This document shows, in pieces, positions 26,071 to 35,826 of a DNA stretch of 64,000 nt (its first letter is position 1; the number at the start of each line of letters is the position of its first letter). The notes under the pieces are model-generated. The model was not told where the DNA came from and searched no databases. It saw only the letters and a list, made by a program, of their open reading frames with translations. The stretch covers positions 1 to 64,000 of the forward strand of contig JBBDNN010000089.1 in assembly GCA_040877545.1 (NCBI GenBank). Direction: 5' to 3'. This stretch comes from Gracilimonas sp040877545. Lineage in GTDB: Bacteria > Bacteroidota > Rhodothermia > Balneolales > Balneolaceae. A program made the translations under genes and the position numbers.

Positions 26071-27288
26071 ATGAAAATATTAGTTATAAATTGCGGCAGT
26101 TCTTCTATAAAGTATCAGCTCATTCAAACCGAAGAGAAAGAGAGCCTTTGTAAAGGAATAGTAGAACGAATAGGGGCAGTTACTTCTATCATAAAACAAG
26201 AATTTAAAGGAGAGAAAGCTGTTAAAAAAACCATGGTTATTGAAAATCATGCAGCTGCTTTAAAAAAGATCATGGAGTTGTTACTGGCGGCCGATAACAA
26301 TTACCTGCATTCCCTGGATGAAATTGAAGCGGTTGGCCACCGGGTTGTCCATGGCGGAGAAACATTCAAAGATTCGGTTTTAATTGATGATGATGTGGAA
26401 GAAGCCATTCAGCAGGCTTATGATATTGCACCGCTGCATAATCCTCCGAATTTAGAAGGGATTCGAGCTGCTAAAAAACATTTACCGGAAGTGCCACATG
26501 TGGCGGTTTTTGACACTGCTTTTCATCATTCCATTCCACAGAAAGCCTATTTATATGCAATCCCCAACAGGTTGTATCGCCGGTATAGAATTCGGAAATA
26601 TGGTTTTCACGGAACTTCCCACTATTATGTTAGCCGGCAATATTACAAGCTCACCGGCAGGCCTAAAAAAGGCTCAAAGATAATCACCTGTCACTTGGGG
26701 AATGGCTGCTCTATCACCGCTATAAAAGATGGAGATTCCTATGACACCAGTATGGGTTTTTCGCCGCTTGAAGGCTTGGTGATGGGAACCCGCAGCGGAG
26801 ATCTTGATCCTTCTATTTTATTTTACCTCATCGAAAAGGAGGAATTATCGTTGGCCAATGTGCATGCCCTCCTGAATAAACATAGCGGTTTACTGGGATT
26901 GAGTGGCTATGCCGCCGATATGCGCGATTTACTTGAAGAAGCCGAAAGCGGAGACAGGCGCTGTAACGAAGCCATTGATGTTTTTTGCTATCGGCTTAAA
27001 AAATACATTGGTTCTTATATCACAGCTTTAAACGGAGTAGATGCGATTATTTTTACCGGCGGAATTGGTGAAAATGCAGCTCCAATAAGGAGCAGGGTTC
27101 TCGAAAATATGGACTATCTGGGTATTTCAATAGATGAATCGAAAAATTCGAACCTGCAAGAACACACAAAAGTAAGTACGGATGACTCGAAAGTAGAAGT
27201 GCATGTAATTCCTACAAACGAAGAATTAGTTATAGCAATTGATGCCGCTAAAATTGCCATCGCTTCAAAACAAACACCATGGGCATAG
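26071..27288 (+). CDS. ackA: Acetate kinase
   Basis: A 405-residue enzyme of the acetate kinase/butyrate kinase (ASKHA) fold, making acetyl phosphate from acetate and ATP or the reverse. Signatures present are ILVINCGSSSIKYQL at the N-terminus, VGHRVVHGG, HNPPNLEGI, FHGTSHYYV and FTGGIGENA. Pta lies two genes downstream, so both halves of the Pta-AckA acetate pathway are in one plus-strand run, separated by a lipoprotein and a transporter. Confidence 0.97.
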   Translation: MKILVINCGSSSIKYQLIQTEEKESLCKGIVERIGAVTSIIKQEFKGEKAVKKTMVIENHAAALKKIMELLLAADNNYLHSLDEIEAVGHRVVHGGETFKDSVLIDDDVEEAIQQAYDIAPLHNPPNLEGIRAAKKHLPEVPHVAVFDTAFHHSIPQKAYLYAIPNRLYRRYRIRKYGFHGTSHYYVSRQYYKLTGRPKKGSKIITCHLGNGCSITAIKDGDSYDTSMGFSPLEGLVMGTRSGDLDPSILFYLIEKEELSLANVHALLNKHSGLLGLSGYAADMRDLLEEAESGDRRCNEAIDVFCYRLKKYIGSYITALNGVDAIIFTGGIGENAAPIRSRVLENMDYLGISIDESKNSNLQEHTKVSTDDSKVEVHVIPTNEELVIAIDAAKIAIASKQTPWA

Positions 27289-28994
27289 CAAAACCATTTT
27301 TAATTACAGGGTTAATTCTTCTGATTTTTCAGGGATGTTCAAGTACAAGCTGGATAGTTCAGGATGAGGTAATGGATCCTAATGATTTTGAAAAAGTAGC
27401 GTCCAGTTATTTTTTGCAGAGCATGAATGACATAAGCCCCAACCAGCCAGTAGTGCATTTCGATTTAATGGCGTCAGATACTTATGAATTTACCCAACGC
27501 ATAGAAACCAAGCGTTATATCCAAAGATATAAACCACGCCTTGGATATGTGCTATTGGGAATGGCAGGAACCGGGCTTTCGTATTATGCAGCATTATCAG
27601 AAGACCTGGTAAAACGTCCTACCGATCAGCAACGATATGCTTTAATGGGAGCAGGTTCTCTGTTAACCGGCCTTTCATTCTTGAATATGAAGCCTTCCGG
27701 TGAACCTAAAGCAACAGGAGAGAGCAGGTTGATGCGAAAAACCGGCACCGTCCTGGAAAAGGATACATTAAGTGTTTTGCCCTACAATGAGAATAAAGCT
27801 GAGATAAAAATCTCTTACAACGATAGAGTATTGGTAGAAAAAACTGAATGGCCATTTGAAGGGAAGAGGATAAGCATAAATCTTGCAGAAGAAATTGATG
27901 CCAGCCAATTTTCTGGAAATGACAATTTTCAAATTAAGGTAGAGGCGTTTTATGACAGTTTATATGCGGAAACTAAAGTGCCGGTCTCTTCAGTTTTTGA
28001 ACAATTCGTTGTAGTGAATTCTCAGGTTACCGCCCTCAGAAATGAACCGATTGCCAATTCTGAAAATGTATTGACCGATCTTGCTGAGGGAAGTCAACTA
28101 AAGCTGGTTGCTACAGAAGGTGAGTGGCATAAAGTTCTATACGGAATTTCGGAAAAATGGGTAGCTGCCAAAGATGTCCGAAGCATTTGGAGGCCTTCCG
28201 AATTCGCTTCAGCTTTGTCTGTTATTACCGTTCCAAATATGCCCTATGGTTCGGTGGATGTGGAGCAAAATATACCGGTAATTGGCCAAAGTGATTTAAA
28301 TTCTTCAGCTTTTATTTTAACTAATTATAAATATGAGGGGGAATTATCGGAACGTGTTTATGGAGCGCGCGACGCCAGGTTAATGGAAGAATATATTATT
28401 CAGGCTTTTGGTATCAGGGAGAGCCGAATTGTAAAAGCTGCTAATGTGAATACCGATCGACAGGCTGACCGGGCATATTCCAGGCTCCTGAGTTCTTTGC
28501 ATGATGAGCAAAGCCTGACGGTATATTTAAGCGGCTATGCCGAAATTCAGGACTCAAAACTATATATGATTGGCTGCGAACAAGCAGATGGTGAAAATCA
28601 ACATATCGACCTGCAGAGCTTATTCAGAGCATTGAGTAATCTATCCTTAGATAATCTCATCATTTTTGCTGATTTGGATGTTGTAAGTGAAGTTCAAAAT
28701 GAATCTGTACTCGATGATTTAGCTGCCATTGTTACAGAAAGTATAGATAGTTCCGCCGTAATATTTGGGGCAAAACCCCACCAAAGATCTGAAGTTTATA
28801 CGTCTGCAAATGAAAATAAACGACATAGCATTTTTACCTATTACCTTGCTGATGCGATAAAAGAAGGCAATGTTACACTCAGTTCTTTTTTCAATCATCT
28901 GGATCGGAATATTTCTTTTACTTCCCGAAGTATTTATGACCGGCCTCAAAACCCAAGCTTCTATGGCAATCATGATCTCAAACTTGTGAACTGA
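27279..28994 (+). CDS. Lipoprotein with SH3b and degenerate caspase-like domain
   Basis: A 571-residue lipoprotein (lipobox FQGC, Cys20). Residues ~75-140 contain two weak hydrophobic stretches. An SH3b-like domain spans ~246-303 (SQVTALRNEP to EKWVAAKDV). Residues ~341-570 follow a peptidase C14 (metacaspase-like) pattern: AFILTNYKYEG, VYGARDARLMEEYI, VYLSGYAEI and HSIFTYYLADAIKEG. The catalytic His position (usually SGHG) reads SGYA at 418-421. The usual catalytic Cys strand (461-471, IIFADLDVVSE) has no Cys. It is therefore probably a pseudo-peptidase. It overlaps ackA by 10 bp and the next gene by 1 bp. The fold assignment is by motif reading only. Confidence 0.55.
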   Translation: MGIAKPFLITGLILLIFQGCSSTSWIVQDEVMDPNDFEKVASSYFLQSMNDISPNQPVVHFDLMASDTYEFTQRIETKRYIQRYKPRLGYVLLGMAGTGLSYYAALSEDLVKRPTDQQRYALMGAGSLLTGLSFLNMKPSGEPKATGESRLMRKTGTVLEKDTLSVLPYNENKAEIKISYNDRVLVEKTEWPFEGKRISINLAEEIDASQFSGNDNFQIKVEAFYDSLYAETKVPVSSVFEQFVVVNSQVTALRNEPIANSENVLTDLAEGSQLKLVATEGEWHKVLYGISEKWVAAKDVRSIWRPSEFASALSVITVPNMPYGSVDVEQNIPVIGQSDLNSSAFILTNYKYEGELSERVYGARDARLMEEYIIQAFGIRESRIVKAANVNTDRQADRAYSRLLSSLHDEQSLTVYLSGYAEIQDSKLYMIGCEQADGENQHIDLQSLFRALSNLSLDNLIIFADLDVVSEVQNESVLDDLAAIVTESIDSSAVIFGAKPHQRSEVYTSANENKRHSIFTYYLADAIKEGNVTLSSFFNHLDRNISFTSRSIYDRPQNPSFYGNHDLKLVN

Positions 28995-29851
28995 TGGGGC
29001 TTTTATTTATAGCTCTTAGCATATTTTGTTCACTTGCCATAGCACAACTCCTGAAGCTTGCTGAGAATAAACGGCTGAGTATAATCAAAGTGCTGGTTTT
29101 CAATTATCTGACAGCTTTTTTCATCAGTTTATTCAGCTCTGAACTCTTCACTGTGGCTTTTTCTGTTGAAGAATTTGACCATTGGATTTATATCTCCGTC
29201 TTTATTTTAGGCGTCATTTTTATTGCTAATATGGTGGCTTACAGCCGTTCCATTCATCGGGTTGGAATGGGAGTGAGTATCGCCGCCATGCGAATGTCCT
29301 TGATTTTCCCCATTGCTGTGAGCCTGTTCGTATTTGGTGAATCTATTGAATGGTTCAGGTACGGCGGCATTTTATTAGCATTGGCAGCTCTTATTTTGAT
29401 GCTGCCAAAGATTGAGAAAACGAATATTCCCGGTATTCAAGATGCATGGTTGCCACTTCTGATTTTTTTAATGACCGGTATGGCAGATACAGGTATGAAA
29501 GTATATGAGCGATTATTCGTGCATCAAATATCAGAGAATCTTTTTTTGTCAGGAATATTTTTGATTTCTTTTTTAGTGGGATTGGCCATTCTCTTCAGGA
29601 GGAAAGAATTGCATTTTTCCCGCATCGAAATCGGATATGGCATAGTGATAGGAATTGTGAATTTATACGCCTCCGTTTTCCTCATTTACGCTTTAAAGCT
29701 GATGCCGGGCTCCGTTGTTTTTCCACTGGTGAATGTCACCCTGGTTGTTTTAGGAACAATAATTGGAATATTTGCCTGGAAAGATCAACCCACAAACAAA
29801 CAATGGACTGGCTTATGTATAGCCATTATTTCCATTATTTTACTACTGTAA
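28994..29851 (+). CDS. EamA/DMT-superfamily membrane transporter
   Basis: A 285-residue inner-membrane protein with about ten hydrophobic helices in two EamA-like repeats. The C-terminal repeat shows ALKLMPGSVVFPLVNVTLVVLG and the closing helix WTGLCIAIISIILLL. Drug/metabolite transporters of this type export metabolites; the substrate is unknown. The ATG overlaps the stop of the pseudo-caspase gene (TGATG), and pta follows 44 bp later, so it is embedded in the ackA-pta unit. An acetate or acyl-compound role is only a guess from position. Confidence 0.85.
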   Translation: MGLLFIALSIFCSLAIAQLLKLAENKRLSIIKVLVFNYLTAFFISLFSSELFTVAFSVEEFDHWIYISVFILGVIFIANMVAYSRSIHRVGMGVSIAAMRMSLIFPIAVSLFVFGESIEWFRYGGILLALAALILMLPKIEKTNIPGIQDAWLPLLIFLMTGMADTGMKVYERLFVHQISENLFLSGIFLISFLVGLAILFRRKELHFSRIEIGYGIVIGIVNLYASVFLIYALKLMPGSVVFPLVNVTLVVLGTIIGIFAWKDQPTNKQWTGLCIAIISIILLL

Positions 29852-29895
29852 TTTTGCCACTTCAGATAGTGTTTTAATTAAATTATCAGAATACG

Positions 29896-30849
29896 ATGAA
29901 CATCATTGAGCAAATCCGAAAGCGTGCTAAAAATCAAGCCAAAACAATTGTGTTGCCGAGATCTTCGGATATCAGAGTAGTAAGGGCTGCTGAGTTTTTG
30001 AATGAGCATAGTTTATGTAAGGTGATATTATTGAAAAATGAAGGAGAACATTCAATTCCAGGTAATTTAGAACTCATTGATCCTGGTACAGATTCCCGTC
30101 GCCAGGCCTATGCCGAATTATTATATCAGCGGCGAAAGCATAAGGGAATAACCATAGAATCTGCTCTGGAAATTATGTTAAACCCGCTCTTTTTTGCTGC
30201 TGCTATGGTATCTGCAGGGGATGCTGATGGGTGCGTTGCCGGCTCAATTTCGACCACTGGAGATGTACTTCGGGCTGCCATACAAACCATAGGGCTGCAA
30301 CCTGGTTCAAATGTAGTTTCGAGTATTTTTCTGATGAGTTTCGAAGATGGTAGGGTTTATACCTATGGCGATTGTGCCGTAGTTCCTTATCCAAATGCAG
30401 AACAGTTGGCATCTATTGCAATGGATTCGGCAAAAACACATAAAGCCATAACGGGAGAAGAATCGAGAGTGGCGATGCTTTCTTTTTCAACCAGGGGCAG
30501 TGCAGATCACGAGCGGGTGACACTTGTAAAAGACGCTCTGGAAATCATTAAGAATCATAACCTGGATTTTACTGTTGATGGTGAGCTTCAGTTCGATGCT
30601 GCGATTGTCGAAGATATCGCCCGGCGAAAAGCACCACAATCTGAAGTAGCAGGAAAAGCCAATGTTTTCATCTTTCCAAATTTGGACGCCGGAAATATTG
30701 CCTATAAAATAACCGAACGATTGGCCGGAGCTGCCGCAACCGGCCCAATCATTCAGGGACTCGCTAAACCGATGATGGATCTTTCCCGCGGCTGTTCCTG
30801 GGAAGATATTGTAAACACCGCCTGTGTTTGTTCATTAATGGCAGAATAA
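29896..30849 (+). CDS. pta: Phosphate acetyltransferase
   Basis: A 317-residue short-form phosphotransacetylase interconverting acetyl-CoA and acetyl phosphate. It contains only the catalytic PTA/PTB domain, without the DRTGG and BioD-like extensions of the E. coli enzyme. Signatures include ADGCVAGSISTTGDVLRAAI, SIFLMSFEDG, ESRVAMLSFSTRGSADHE, VDGELQFDAAIV and FPNLDAGNIAYK. It completes the acetate pathway with ackA 2.6 kb upstream on the same strand. Confidence 0.96.
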   Translation: MNIIEQIRKRAKNQAKTIVLPRSSDIRVVRAAEFLNEHSLCKVILLKNEGEHSIPGNLELIDPGTDSRRQAYAELLYQRRKHKGITIESALEIMLNPLFFAAAMVSAGDADGCVAGSISTTGDVLRAAIQTIGLQPGSNVVSSIFLMSFEDGRVYTYGDCAVVPYPNAEQLASIAMDSAKTHKAITGEESRVAMLSFSTRGSADHERVTLVKDALEIIKNHNLDFTVDGELQFDAAIVEDIARRKAPQSEVAGKANVFIFPNLDAGNIAYKITERLAGAAATGPIIQGLAKPMMDLSRGCSWEDIVNTACVCSLMAE

Positions 30850-31082
30850 TTAAAAAACGGGCCTTTTATTCTATCAAGACAGTTGGGGTTTCCGACGGCG
30901 ATTTTTTATGACCGTAAAGGAAATATGATAACAGCTTTATCTCCCCATCTTGGAAAAACACTTTCTAAAATTTGAAATTTCCCGCCCAAAAAACATTAGA
31001 AACCCTCTGATATGTTTTTGTGCTTTAGTAGCTAAGCTCGGTATATTTGGTGCCGAGATTACATCCACATAAAAAAATATTC

Positions 31083-32363
31083 ATGCTCCTGAAAAACCTG
31101 AAGCCCGTCAGCAATTCTCACAAAGGGAAAGACACTGTAAATATTCGCATTGAAGAAGGAGTGATCAAAGAAATTGGTGCCGGATTAAAAGCTTCCAAAG
31201 ACGAAGATACCCACGATTTTAAAGGTGCTTATGTTTCTCCGGGATGGATGGATATGCACATTCACTTGCGGGAACCGGGTTATGAACATAAAGAAACCAT
31301 CAAAACCGGATGCGATGCCGCTGCTTTCGGTGGATTTACTGCCGTGGCATGTATGCCAAATACAAAACCGGCTATCCATACCCGTGATGTAGTGGAATAC
31401 ATCATCAAAAAAGCAGAAAAATTACCGGTGGATGTGCACCCGATTGCCTGCGTAACCAAGGAGCGAAAAGGAAAATCCATTGCCGAAATGAATGACTTGA
31501 AAGATGGCGGCGCGGTTGCTTTCAGTGATGATGGCGATCCTGTCTACAATTCGCAGGTGATGCGTATTGCCCTGGAATATTCTTCCATGCTGGGAATGCC
31601 GATCATAAATCATGAAGAAGACCTTGAGCTTTCGCGGCCGGGGCATATGAATGAAGGAAAAGTCTCCACACGTCTCGGTTTGGATGGAACTCCCGGAATT
31701 GCCGAAGAAACTATGATAGCCCGCGATATTTTACTGGCGGAATATACCGGCGGACATATTCATGTAGCGCATATCAGCACCAAAAATGGTGTGGACCTGG
31801 TTCGACAGGCCAAGAAAAAAGGAATTAATGTAACTACCGAAGTTTGTGCACATCACTTTGATTTGACCGACGAGGAAATTGACCGCACTCATTTTGACAC
31901 CAATTTCAAAATGCATCCACCGCTGAGAACTCAATCCGATGTGGATGCAATGGTGGAAGGTTTGGCGGATGGAACTATTGATGTAATCTGTACCGATCAC
32001 GCCCCGCATGCCATCGAGGAAAAAGAGGTGGAGTTTATTTATGCTCCCAATGGAATTATTGGCCTGGAAACGGCATGGTCGATCTCCAATAAACGGCTCC
32101 TTCAAACCAAAAAATTAAATCTCCAGCAGTTGATGGAAAAGCTGGTGTATAATCCCCGCAAGATTTTAAAACTTGAAATTCCAGAGATAAAAAAAGGAGC
32201 CAAAGCAAATCTTACCTTCTTTAATACAGATGAGGAATGGATTTTCACTCCAAAAAATGTACGTTCAAAATCTAAAAATTCTCCGTACCTGAATGAGAAG
32301 CTGAAAGGACGGGCTGTGGGGATTTTTAACAGGGGAAAGTTGGTGATTAATGAGCTTCGGTAG
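31083..32363 (+). CDS. pyrC: Dihydroorotase
   Basis: A 426-residue zinc amidohydrolase closing carbamoyl aspartate to dihydroorotate in pyrimidine synthesis. Motifs are GWMDMHIHLREPG (metal His pair), the Thr/Asn substrate segment CMPNTKPA, INHEEDLEL, HIHVAHIS and ICTDHAPH. The start at 31083 (MLLKNLKPV) is preferred over an upstream TTG at 31047. It is a type I dihydroorotase of PyrC/PyrX length. The 3' end is partly echoed 64 bp downstream. Confidence 0.95.
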   Translation: MLLKNLKPVSNSHKGKDTVNIRIEEGVIKEIGAGLKASKDEDTHDFKGAYVSPGWMDMHIHLREPGYEHKETIKTGCDAAAFGGFTAVACMPNTKPAIHTRDVVEYIIKKAEKLPVDVHPIACVTKERKGKSIAEMNDLKDGGAVAFSDDGDPVYNSQVMRIALEYSSMLGMPIINHEEDLELSRPGHMNEGKVSTRLGLDGTPGIAEETMIARDILLAEYTGGHIHVAHISTKNGVDLVRQAKKKGINVTTEVCAHHFDLTDEEIDRTHFDTNFKMHPPLRTQSDVDAMVEGLADGTIDVICTDHAPHAIEEKEVEFIYAPNGIIGLETAWSISNKRLLQTKKLNLQQLMEKLVYNPRKILKLEIPEIKKGAKANLTFFNTDEEWIFTPKNVRSKSKNSPYLNEKLKGRAVGIFNRGKLVINELR

Positions 32364-32468
32364 TGTGAGTTAATTTCAACAGGTCAGGCGGATGCTTGAA
32401 CCAGTGGTGATTAATGGAATTCGGTAAGCGGTAGTTATAAATTTAAAATTATAAATAGGGGTTCTAAA

Positions 32469-33974
32469 ATGAAAAAGATATTTATTACGATTCTTTTCCT
32501 GGTTTTTACGCTGCAATTAGCGGCTCAGGAAAATCCGGAATACACACTTGTTACTTATAACATCGAAAATTTGTTTGATGCAGATGGCGAAGCTATTTTC
32601 AATGACTATAAACCCACTGATCGCGATGGAAAACCACAGTACACTCCTGCACATGTCTTGACGAAGATCAAAAATGCGATTCGGGTATTGAAGGAATACA
32701 ATAAGGGAAGGGGACCTGATATCATCGCTATGATTGAAATGGAAAGCGATTTTACACCGACAAAAGATGCTGTAGATGTCGAGGAATTTCTGGTAAGATA
32801 TTCATCTACATCATTGGAGAAAATGTTGAGTGAAGATTTTAATGATGAAATTGCCGATTTACCATCCGAGCTTTTGCTGTTGAAAGGAATGGTGGATTCC
32901 GGTATGTGGGAATATGAAATGGCGGTTGGAGAGAGTAAGAAGAATTCCCGGGGAGAACCGGAGAGTGTGCAAAAGACAGTTACATATTCGCGCTTTCCAA
33001 TCAAAACAGAACATACAAAAATGCACCACCTGGAAAGAGCACGCCCTATTTTAGAAACCTGGATTGATGTGGATGGAAACGATCTGGTAGTTTTTAATAA
33101 TCACTGGAAATCGGGAGCAAGTTCGTGGGATATGGAGCAAGTCCGCCTCGGAAATGCCAAAGTTTTGCGGGAGCGGCTGGATGATTTGATTGTTGATATT
33201 GGGGCTGCGGACTTTATTTTAGCAGGCGATTTCAACAGTGACTACAACCAAAAAGCCCGGTATGATTTTGAACAAACAGCGGTAAATGGAATTCTCAAAT
33301 CTACCGGGGATGAAGCCTTAATTGCCAGCGGTGAAACTGCAAAAATCTTTAATCTCTGGTATGAATGGCCAATCGATCGGCGGGGTTCAGATACCTATCG
33401 CGGGAAATGGGGAACCCTAATGCAGCTCATGATTTCACCGGGAATGTACGATGAGGGCGGGCTTCAATATGTGGATGATTCTTTTTCAGTAGGTGATTTT
33501 GGCTTCAATACTCACAGTTCATCCGGTGAACCAAAAAGATGGAGCTCCACATTTTCCGGCAGCGGATTTTCCGATCACTTGCCTATAAGCATGAAGTTCA
33601 GAGTGGCAGAAACTCAGCAGGAATTCAGCAGCTTTTCTGTGAATGATGATGAGCAATGGAAGCCTATTGATGTTCAATATCAACAACCGGCAGAATTTAT
33701 CACAGAAGAAGAATTCTTGAAAAATGATCCCACTACAAGATCCGATTTCTTCGATGAATATGTATACCTAAAAGCAGCTGTTTCGGATGATTACAAATTA
33801 ATTGTAAATGATGTTACTTATGATGTGTATGCCCCGGCTTTTCAGATAAAAGAAGTGCTCGGGGATATAGCGGGAACCGATAAAAACATCCACTTCTACG
33901 GACGATTTTCACAGTTTCGCGGCAACTGGCAGTTTGTGGTAGAAAGTGCTGATTTCATCACAAAAGAAGAATGA
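32469..33974 (+). CDS. Exported endonuclease/exonuclease/phosphatase-family protein
   Basis: A 501-residue secreted protein with a signal peptide (ITILFLVFTLQLAAQ). The EEP domain (~25-395) shows TLVTYNIENLFDADGE, a variant DIIAMIEMES, VVFNNHWKSGAS with the catalytic-type His, ILAGDFNSDYN and SGFSDHLPISM. A C-terminal ~100-residue beta domain (YLKAAVSDDYKLIV onward) resembles OB-like domains of secreted nucleases. It could act on DNA/RNA for nutrient scavenging, or on phosphoesters. Its stop overlaps tsaB (ATGA), so the two are translationally coupled. Confidence 0.85.
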   Translation: MKKIFITILFLVFTLQLAAQENPEYTLVTYNIENLFDADGEAIFNDYKPTDRDGKPQYTPAHVLTKIKNAIRVLKEYNKGRGPDIIAMIEMESDFTPTKDAVDVEEFLVRYSSTSLEKMLSEDFNDEIADLPSELLLLKGMVDSGMWEYEMAVGESKKNSRGEPESVQKTVTYSRFPIKTEHTKMHHLERARPILETWIDVDGNDLVVFNNHWKSGASSWDMEQVRLGNAKVLRERLDDLIVDIGAADFILAGDFNSDYNQKARYDFEQTAVNGILKSTGDEALIASGETAKIFNLWYEWPIDRRGSDTYRGKWGTLMQLMISPGMYDEGGLQYVDDSFSVGDFGFNTHSSSGEPKRWSSTFSGSGFSDHLPISMKFRVAETQQEFSSFSVNDDEQWKPIDVQYQQPAEFITEEEFLKNDPTTRSDFFDEYVYLKAAVSDDYKLIVNDVTYDVYAPAFQIKEVLGDIAGTDKNIHFYGRFSQFRGNWQFVVESADFITKEE

Positions 33975-34654
33975 TTCTCTCCCTCGAAACAGCTACCAAT
34001 ATTTGCTCGGTTTCTTTTCTGGATGCAGAAGGAAATATCCATGAAAAAAGATTAGAACGAAGAGGCTCTCATTCGGAATACCTTTTTCTTTTTATCCGGG
34101 AATTAATGGCTGAAAATAATTTCCAGATTAATGATTTGGATGCTGTTTTGGTAAGTAATGGGCCAGGTTCTTATACCGGGTTACGAATTGTGGCAAGCGC
34201 GGTAAAGGGACTACTTTTTGCCCATAATGTGGATTTATATGCGGCTAATACATTGGCTGGTTTTGCTGTTGGTGGAATTGAGTTGCTCAAGCGGAGGCTT
34301 GTGCCAGGGGATCAATTTTTTGAAAATTCCATTCATGCGGTGATAAATGCACGGCGGAGTCATTTATATCATCAGCAGTTTATGTTTAAAGATAAGTTAG
34401 AAGCCGGAACTCAGTCGCAGATTTTGGATTTGAGTGATGTCGAGAAAATGATTAAACCGGGAGATATTATAGTTGGGACTGGAATTGAGCGCCTAAGTGA
34501 ATCATCCCGAAAGGAAACGAATCAGGTTGGGCTGAAAGCCATTACCGCCGATTCTTTAATCAAGCTTTTTAGCAGCGATTCACGAGAGGCATTTTTCATA
34601 AAAACCACGGCTGAAAAACTGGAGTCGAATTACATTTCAAGCAGTCAGGTATGA
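33971..34654 (+). CDS. tsaB: tRNA threonylcarbamoyladenosine biosynthesis protein TsaB
   Basis: A 227-residue ASKHA-fold subunit of the TsaBDE complex that builds t6A37 on tRNA. Visible features are ILSLETATNICSVSFLD, the SEYLFLFIRELM helix, and VSNGPGSYTGLRIVASAVKGL, the TsaB/D signature. It is coupled by ATGA overlaps both to the secreted nuclease before it and to bioF after it, linking tRNA modification to the biotin genes on one transcript. Confidence 0.94.
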   Translation: MILSLETATNICSVSFLDAEGNIHEKRLERRGSHSEYLFLFIRELMAENNFQINDLDAVLVSNGPGSYTGLRIVASAVKGLLFAHNVDLYAANTLAGFAVGGIELLKRRLVPGDQFFENSIHAVINARRSHLYHQQFMFKDKLEAGTQSQILDLSDVEKMIKPGDIIVGTGIERLSESSRKETNQVGLKAITADSLIKLFSSDSREAFFIKTTAEKLESNYISSSQV

Positions 34655-35826
34655 GTGGAGTGAATGATAAATACCATTTTTTGAAAGAAGAACTTGCCCA
34701 GCGAAAGGAAAAAAACCAATTCCGGAGATTACATGCGGTAGTGCCTGATTTAAATTCCAGCTCAGTTCAGAAAAATGGAAAAAAGCTTATCAATTTTTGC
34801 TCGAATGATTATTTGGGCTTAGCCTCACATCCCAAAGTCACAGAAAAAGCGAAGGAATTTGCCGGGAAATATGGAGCCGGCTCAACCGCTTCCAGGTTAG
34901 TATCCGGTAATTTCGCCATTCACGAAAACCTGGAGGAGAAGCTGGCCGAAGCGTTTGGGTATGAAGCTGCCATAATTTTCAACACTGGTTTCCAGGCTAA
35001 TTCAACAATTTTGGCAACACTTGCCAATAGAAATTCCCTGATGCTCGCTGATAAAAAAGTGCACAACAGCTTAATAAACGGAGCCATTTTAAGCAGGGCA
35101 AAGTTAAAACGGTTTCATCACAACGATTACGCTCACCTTGAAAACCTGCTAAAAACCGCCCAATCAAAATCCTATAATCGCATCTGGATTATCACAGAAA
35201 CCTTGTTCAGCATGGATGGAAATCTAAGCGACCTGGATCGGCTTATTCAGCTTTCTACCAAATACAATGCGCTTCTATTTTCGGATGATGCCCATGCGGT
35301 AGGAGTGTTTGGCGAAAAAGGATTGGGATTTAATTTTGGCAAAAATAATATTGCTATTTCAATGGGTACCTTTGGAAAGGCTTTTGGAGCATTCGGCGCT
35401 TTTGTGGGATGTTCGGCTGAAATGAAAGATTACCTGATTAATTTCTGCCCCGGCTTTATTTACAGTACCGCGTTACCGCCGGCCATAATTGGTGCTTTAG
35501 ATGCAGCCCTGGAAATACTTCCCAACATGGATAAAGAACGGGTTATCCTGAAACAGAATATTGAGAAGGTTCTGGATAGTTTAAGGAAATCAGGATTTGA
35601 AACCGGTACATCAAATTCACAGATAATCCCGGTTATTTTAGGAAGTGAAGAAGAAGCAATTTCGCTGGCAAGCTGGCTGGAAGATTGTGGAATTTTGGCA
35701 GCTGCAATTCGCCCGCCTACAGTAGAGTCAGGCACCTCCCGCATTCGTCTTACTCTTACTGCTAAACATACCTCCGAAGATATTAATATCTTGTTGCGAG
35801 CTTTCATGAACTGGAAAAACAGGTAA
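34651..35826 (+). CDS. bioF: 8-amino-7-oxononanoate synthase
   Basis: A 391-residue PLP enzyme (alpha-oxoamine synthase) condensing pimeloyl-ACP/CoA with alanine. Features are FCSNDYLGLASHP, YGAGSTASRLVSGN, the DDAHAVGVFG loop with the PLP Asp, and the PLP lysine Lys243 in MGTFGKAFGAFG. It starts a tightly packed biotin cluster. ATGA overlap with tsaB upstream; TAATG overlap with the hydrolase gene downstream. Confidence 0.95.
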   Translation: MSGVNDKYHFLKEELAQRKEKNQFRRLHAVVPDLNSSSVQKNGKKLINFCSNDYLGLASHPKVTEKAKEFAGKYGAGSTASRLVSGNFAIHENLEEKLAEAFGYEAAIIFNTGFQANSTILATLANRNSLMLADKKVHNSLINGAILSRAKLKRFHHNDYAHLENLLKTAQSKSYNRIWIITETLFSMDGNLSDLDRLIQLSTKYNALLFSDDAHAVGVFGEKGLGFNFGKNNIAISMGTFGKAFGAFGAFVGCSAEMKDYLINFCPGFIYSTALPPAIIGALDAALEILPNMDKERVILKQNIEKVLDSLRKSGFETGTSNSQIIPVILGSEEEAISLASWLEDCGILAAAIRPPTVESGTSRIRLTLTAKHTSEDINILLRAFMNWKNR

